This document shows, piece by piece, positions 14,533 to 16,924 of a stretch of DNA of 16,924 nt. Numbering within the stretch: the first letter of the stretch is position 1; each line of letters begins with the position of its first letter. The position numbers and the translations under genes were made by a program. The stretch spans positions 1-16,924 of the forward strand of contig CAJUDV010000003.1 of assembly GCA_910585385.1 (NCBI GenBank). The letters are read 5' to 3'. Under the pieces are notes generated by a model. The model was not told where the DNA came from. It saw only the letters and a list, made by a program, of their open reading frames with translations, and searched no databases. The DNA comes from an uncultured Oscillibacter sp. (GTDB taxonomy: Bacteria; Bacillota; Clostridia; Oscillospirales; Oscillospiraceae).

Positions 14533-15420
14533 TTACGCGATCTTCGCCAGCCAGCGCAGGTCATAGGGCTCGTAGACCACCTTTTCATAGGCGTCCACAT
14601 CCAGCAGGACCCCTGTCCAGTCGGAGTGAATGTCGCCGTTCTGCTTAATGAGAATGTCGTATAGGATGTCGTAGGTCACGCCGTCTGCCGGGTCAGTCTC
14701 CACAATGGTGGAGTAGGGCAGGGTCTTGTGGTAGGTCAGCTCCATGCCGTGATAATCGAAGTGGAAGCCGCAGCGCATCCGGCAGCCGTCCAAGCCGGTG
14801 TATTGGGCGATCTGCTTGAGATCCTGAAGAATCTTGTCGTGGTCCTCGTCGTACAGGTTTTCCGGTGTGGTGGCGGTGTAGTCGAACCGGAACTGGATGG
14901 AGGCCCCGGGGATCTTGCGGAACCGGTCCAGATAGGGGACCAGATCTTTGGCGGGGTAGTTTTTGTAGAGCACACAGTTCACCCGGAAGCGCACCGGCAG
15001 CCGGGCCAGCAGGCCGTCGTTGGACTCCACCACGTACTTCTGCATGTGGCGGGAGACGTTGACACAGGTGATCTTGTGCTTATTCTGCTCCAGAAATGAC
15101 AGAACATCCTCCTCGGACTGGTGCTCGGAGACCGGGAGGGTGGTGTTGATATAGACCTTATGGGTGGTGGGGATCTCGTCCAGCATCACCTGGAGGGCGC
15201 CCAGGTCGGACAGGGGCTCGCCGCCGGTGAATACGAAGTCGCACCGGGGGGTGATGGCGTCCATCCGCCGGATGCTCTCACAGATCTTCTCCAGGGAGAA
15301 GCCCGTCATGTCTGCGTATTCTTCTTTATTGATACAGAAAGGGCAGTGGTTCTTGCAGTCATAGGGGACAAAAATCGTCACCGTGGCGCCGCCCTCCCGG
15401 GTCTTGTAGGGATGTGTCAT
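14533..15420 (-). CDS. Radical SAM protein of unknown function
   Basis: A 295-residue radical SAM enzyme. The 4Fe-4S motif CKNHCPFC lies near the N-terminus (C22, C26, C29), followed by FVFTGGEPLSD (SAM-binding GGEP). The rest of the barrel is shown by VYINTTLP, ITCVNVSRH and FRVNCVLYKN. There is no Cys-rich SPASM or Twitch domain; the C-terminal IKQNGDIHSDWTG looks like the position where SPASM proteins carry Cys, but none are there. Only a CRMRC pair remains in the second half. The start ATG at 15420 has a modest GAAAGG site 9-14 bases before it; in-frame codons up to 15624 cross the promoter and are rejected. No peptide precursor gene or partner is nearby, so substrate is unknown. Confidence 0.88.
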   Translation of the reverse strand: MTHPYKTREGGATVTIFVPYDCKNHCPFCINKEEYADMTGFSLEKICESIRRMDAITPRCDFVFTGGEPLSDLGALQVMLDEIPTTHKVYINTTLPVSEHQSEEDVLSFLEQNKHKITCVNVSRHMQKYVVESNDGLLARLPVRFRVNCVLYKNYPAKDLVPYLDRFRKIPGASIQFRFDYTATTPENLYDEDHDKILQDLKQIAQYTGLDGCRMRCGFHFDYHGMELTYHKTLPYSTIVETDPADGVTYDILYDILIKQNGDIHSDWTGVLLDVDAYEKVVYEPYDLRWLAKIA

Positions 15421-15502
15421 GATTTGATCGGCCTTTCGTAATGTGGATAGGAGCCGGGAATCCAGGCGGGAGCTATCCCGTGGAACCCATATGCAAGATA
15501 CA

Positions 15503-15531
15503 ATTCTAAAGGATTTCCTCCAAAAGGTCAA
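15503..15531 (-). promoter_or_regulatory. Promoter of the radical SAM gene
   Basis: On the minus strand TTGACC (15526-15531) and TAGAAT (15503-15508) are exactly 17 bases apart. The leader is about 75 bases and contains an inverted repeat GGATAG/CTATCC (15445-15450 and 15473-15478). Confidence 0.75.
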
Positions 15532-15590
15532 GAGGAAAAGGGAAATTCCGTTCAAATTCCCGGCAAAATAAAAAGGGGCGGAGGGGAGAC

Positions 15591-15619
15591 TGTACAGCGG
15601 GGAGAAATAATGGTATACT
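15591..15619 (+). promoter_or_regulatory. Promoter of the FHA-FtsW gene
   Basis: TGTACA (15591-15596) and TATACT (15614-15619) are 17 bases apart, with TGG before the -10 box (extended -10). Both boxes lie inside palindromes: CTGTACAG (15590-15597) and ATGGTA-TAC-TACCAT (15610-15624). The predicted leader is about 25 bases, with AGGGGG near 15635 as ribosome binding site. Confidence 0.65.
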
Positions 15620-15649
15620 ACCATCGATCAAGAAGGGGGAGAGAGTCGT

Positions 15650-16924
15650 ATGGAGCAGCTGACGGCGCCGTTTCAGGCGCTGCTGGATATGGTATGCGGT
15701 CTGCTGGCGGAATATCCGCTGGCTGGCGTTTGGTACACCGCCTTCGTGCGGTTTTTGTTCCCGGTGCTGGCGGTGCTGATTCTCTGGCGGGCAGTGCGCT
15801 CCCTGCTGCGGATTCCCCACACGCCGGAGACCTGGGGCCTTTTGAGTCTGCCCAACGGCACGTCCATTCCCCTGACCCACTGGGAGAATATCATCGGCCG
15901 TGGCCGGAGCGCGGACGTCCGGCTGGGGTATCCCAGCGTCTCCCGCCAGCACGCGGCCCTCTGCCGGGGGGAGGATGAGGGCTGGACCCTCTACGACCTG
16001 GGCTCCAAGGGCGGTACGGAGGTGAACGGCGTGCGGGTGGAGGGGTCCGTGCCGGTGGCCATGGGGGATACCATCACCCTGGGGGGCGTGCCTCTGGTCC
16101 TTCTGCCTCAGACGGTCCAGGAGCGGGAGGAGCTGGAGCGGAAACGGCGCGGCGAGCGCCCCGCGGCCATCTTTCCCTCCTTTTTATGGTTGACGGTGTT
16201 CCAGCTGCTGGCGTGCTTGCAGTTGATTGTAGCGGCGGGAGAGGCGGCGCCAGTGTCTATTCCCCTGGCCTTCCTGGGGCTGACGGCGGTGATGTGGGCC
16301 TATTTTGCCGTTCTGCGCTGTACCCGCTGTGTGGGCTTTGAGATGGAGACCATCGCTTTTTTCCTCTCCACCCTCTGCCTGGCGGTGACGGCCTCCAGTG
16401 CCCCGGAGAGCCTTTTCAAGCAGTTTTTTTCCATTGTGCTTGGGCTGGGGCTGTTTCTGGTGCTGGGCATCTTTCTCCGGGATCTCACCCGGGTGCAGAA
16501 AAACCGCTGGCTCATGGCCGCGGCGGCCATTGGTCTTCTGGGGATCACGCTGGTGCTGGGTCACTCCAAATACGGCGCGGTGAACTGGATTTCCATTGGG
16601 GGGCTGTCTTTCCAGCCCTCGGAGATCACCAAGATCTGTTATATCTTCGCCGGCGCGGCCACGCTGGAGCGGCTGTTCCGGCGGCGGAATCTGACCCTCT
16701 TCATCCTGCTGACCGGCATCTGCATCGGCCTTTTGGGCCTGATGAGCGATTTCGGTACGGCGGCCATCTTCTTTGTCACGTTCCTGGTCATCGCGTATCT
16801 CCGCTCCGGGGATTTTGCCACCCTGGCGCTGATCTGCGGCGGGGCGGTGTTTGGCGCGGGGATCATCCTGCGGTTCAAGCCCTATATCCTCAGCCGCTTT
16901 TCCTCCTGGGGCCACGCCTGGGAG
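15650..16924 (+). CDS. FHA domain fused to FtsW/RodA/SpoVE-type SEDS protein, 3' end missing
   Basis: The frame is open from ATG at 15650 to the right edge (425 codons, no stop reached). One membrane segment (about 27-47) precedes a cytoplasmic FHA domain (about 62-150) that has the phosphothreonine-binding residues: G83-R84, S98, H101 and N126-G127 in GSKGGTEVNG. Several membrane segments follow from about residue 172, then the SEDS signature GGLSFQPSEITK with QPSE at 322-325. SEDS proteins polymerise glycan strands together with a class B penicillin-binding protein. The FHA part suggests control by a Ser/Thr kinase, as in related clostridial genes, but no kinase is in view. An AGGGGG site precedes the ATG. 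It diverges from the radical SAM gene. Confidence 0.9.
   Translation, partial: MEQLTAPFQALLDMVCGLLAEYPLAGVWYTAFVRFLFPVLAVLILWRAVRSLLRIPHTPETWGLLSLPNGTSIPLTHWENIIGRGRSADVRLGYPSVSRQHAALCRGEDEGWTLYDLGSKGGTEVNGVRVEGSVPVAMGDTITLGGVPLVLLPQTVQEREELERKRRGERPAAIFPSFLWLTVFQLLACLQLIVAAGEAAPVSIPLAFLGLTAVMWAYFAVLRCTRCVGFEMETIAFFLSTLCLAVTASSAPESLFKQFFSIVLGLGLFLVLGIFLRDLTRVQKNRWLMAAAAIGLLGITLVLGHSKYGAVNWISIGGLSFQPSEITKICYIFAGAATLERLFRRRNLTLFILLTGICIGLLGLMSDFGTAAIFFVTFLVIAYLRSGDFATLALICGGAVFGAGIILRFKPYILSRFSSWGHAWE

Noticed and set aside
15421..15624. N-terminal extension of the radical SAM gene to 15624
   Set aside because: The added codons cross a clear promoter (15503-15531), and the ATG at 15420 places the Fe-S motif at the usual distance from the start.
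15610..15978. Plus-strand open frame starting at the ATG in the 15610 palindrome
   Set aside because: It is out of frame with the FHA-FtsW gene, its start lies within the promoter, and it has no domain.
16184..16915. Minus-strand open frame opposite the FHA-FtsW gene
   Set aside because: The plus-strand frame is open to the edge and carries FHA and SEDS motifs; the antisense is highly charged, low-complexity sequence.

Overview
The window looks like chromosomal DNA of a GC-rich Gram-positive gut anaerobe of the Clostridia, most like the Oscillospiraceae (Flavonifractor/Oscillibacter/Lawsonibacter group). The reasons are strong AGGAGG-type ribosome binding sites, frequent GTG and TTG starts, lipoprotein signal peptides, sigma-A promoters of TTGACA/TATAAT type, and typical gene content: an FHA-FtsW fusion, selenium-dependent molybdenum hydroxylase maturation genes and a clostridial-type PBP1A. 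The taxonomic call is inference from content. No rRNA, tRNA, CRISPR array, insertion sequence or phage gene was seen, and base composition is even across the window.

Layout. (1) 1-3100: the first codons of a DUF1292-like gene (minus) diverge from a class A penicillin-binding protein with a TTG start, closed by a perfect hairpin terminator. (2) 3105-9191, minus strand, transcribed right to left: moaA, moaC, a MOSC-domain gene, a MoeA-like molybdopterin-binding gene, then after a 124-nt gap holding a hairpin, modA, modB, modC and a mogA/moaB-family gene. (3) 9336-11846, plus strand: yqeC, yqeB and selD with overlapping ends, closed by a bidirectional terminator. (4) 11879-14466: a serpin lipoprotein (minus) diverges from a subtilisin-like (S8) lipoprotein protease (plus). 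The region between them carries three copies of GTAAGAAA. (5) 14467-16924: a bidirectional terminator, a radical SAM gene of unknown function (minus), and a divergent FHA-FtsW/RodA gene that runs off the right edge.

How they work together. Blocks 2 and 3 share one divergent promoter region (9192-9335) and read as one programme. ModABC brings in molybdate. MoaA and MoaC start molybdopterin synthesis from GTP. The MogA-like, MoeA-like and MOSC proteins act in later cofactor steps. SelD makes selenophosphate, and YqeB/YqeC are the accessory proteins of selenium-dependent molybdenum hydroxylases. The hydroxylase itself, MoaD/MoaE and the cytidylyltransferase are not in this window. Block 4 is the most unusual part: a surface serine protease beside a surface serine-protease inhibitor, under a shared regulatory region with operator-like repeats. 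The outer blocks are cell-wall genes.
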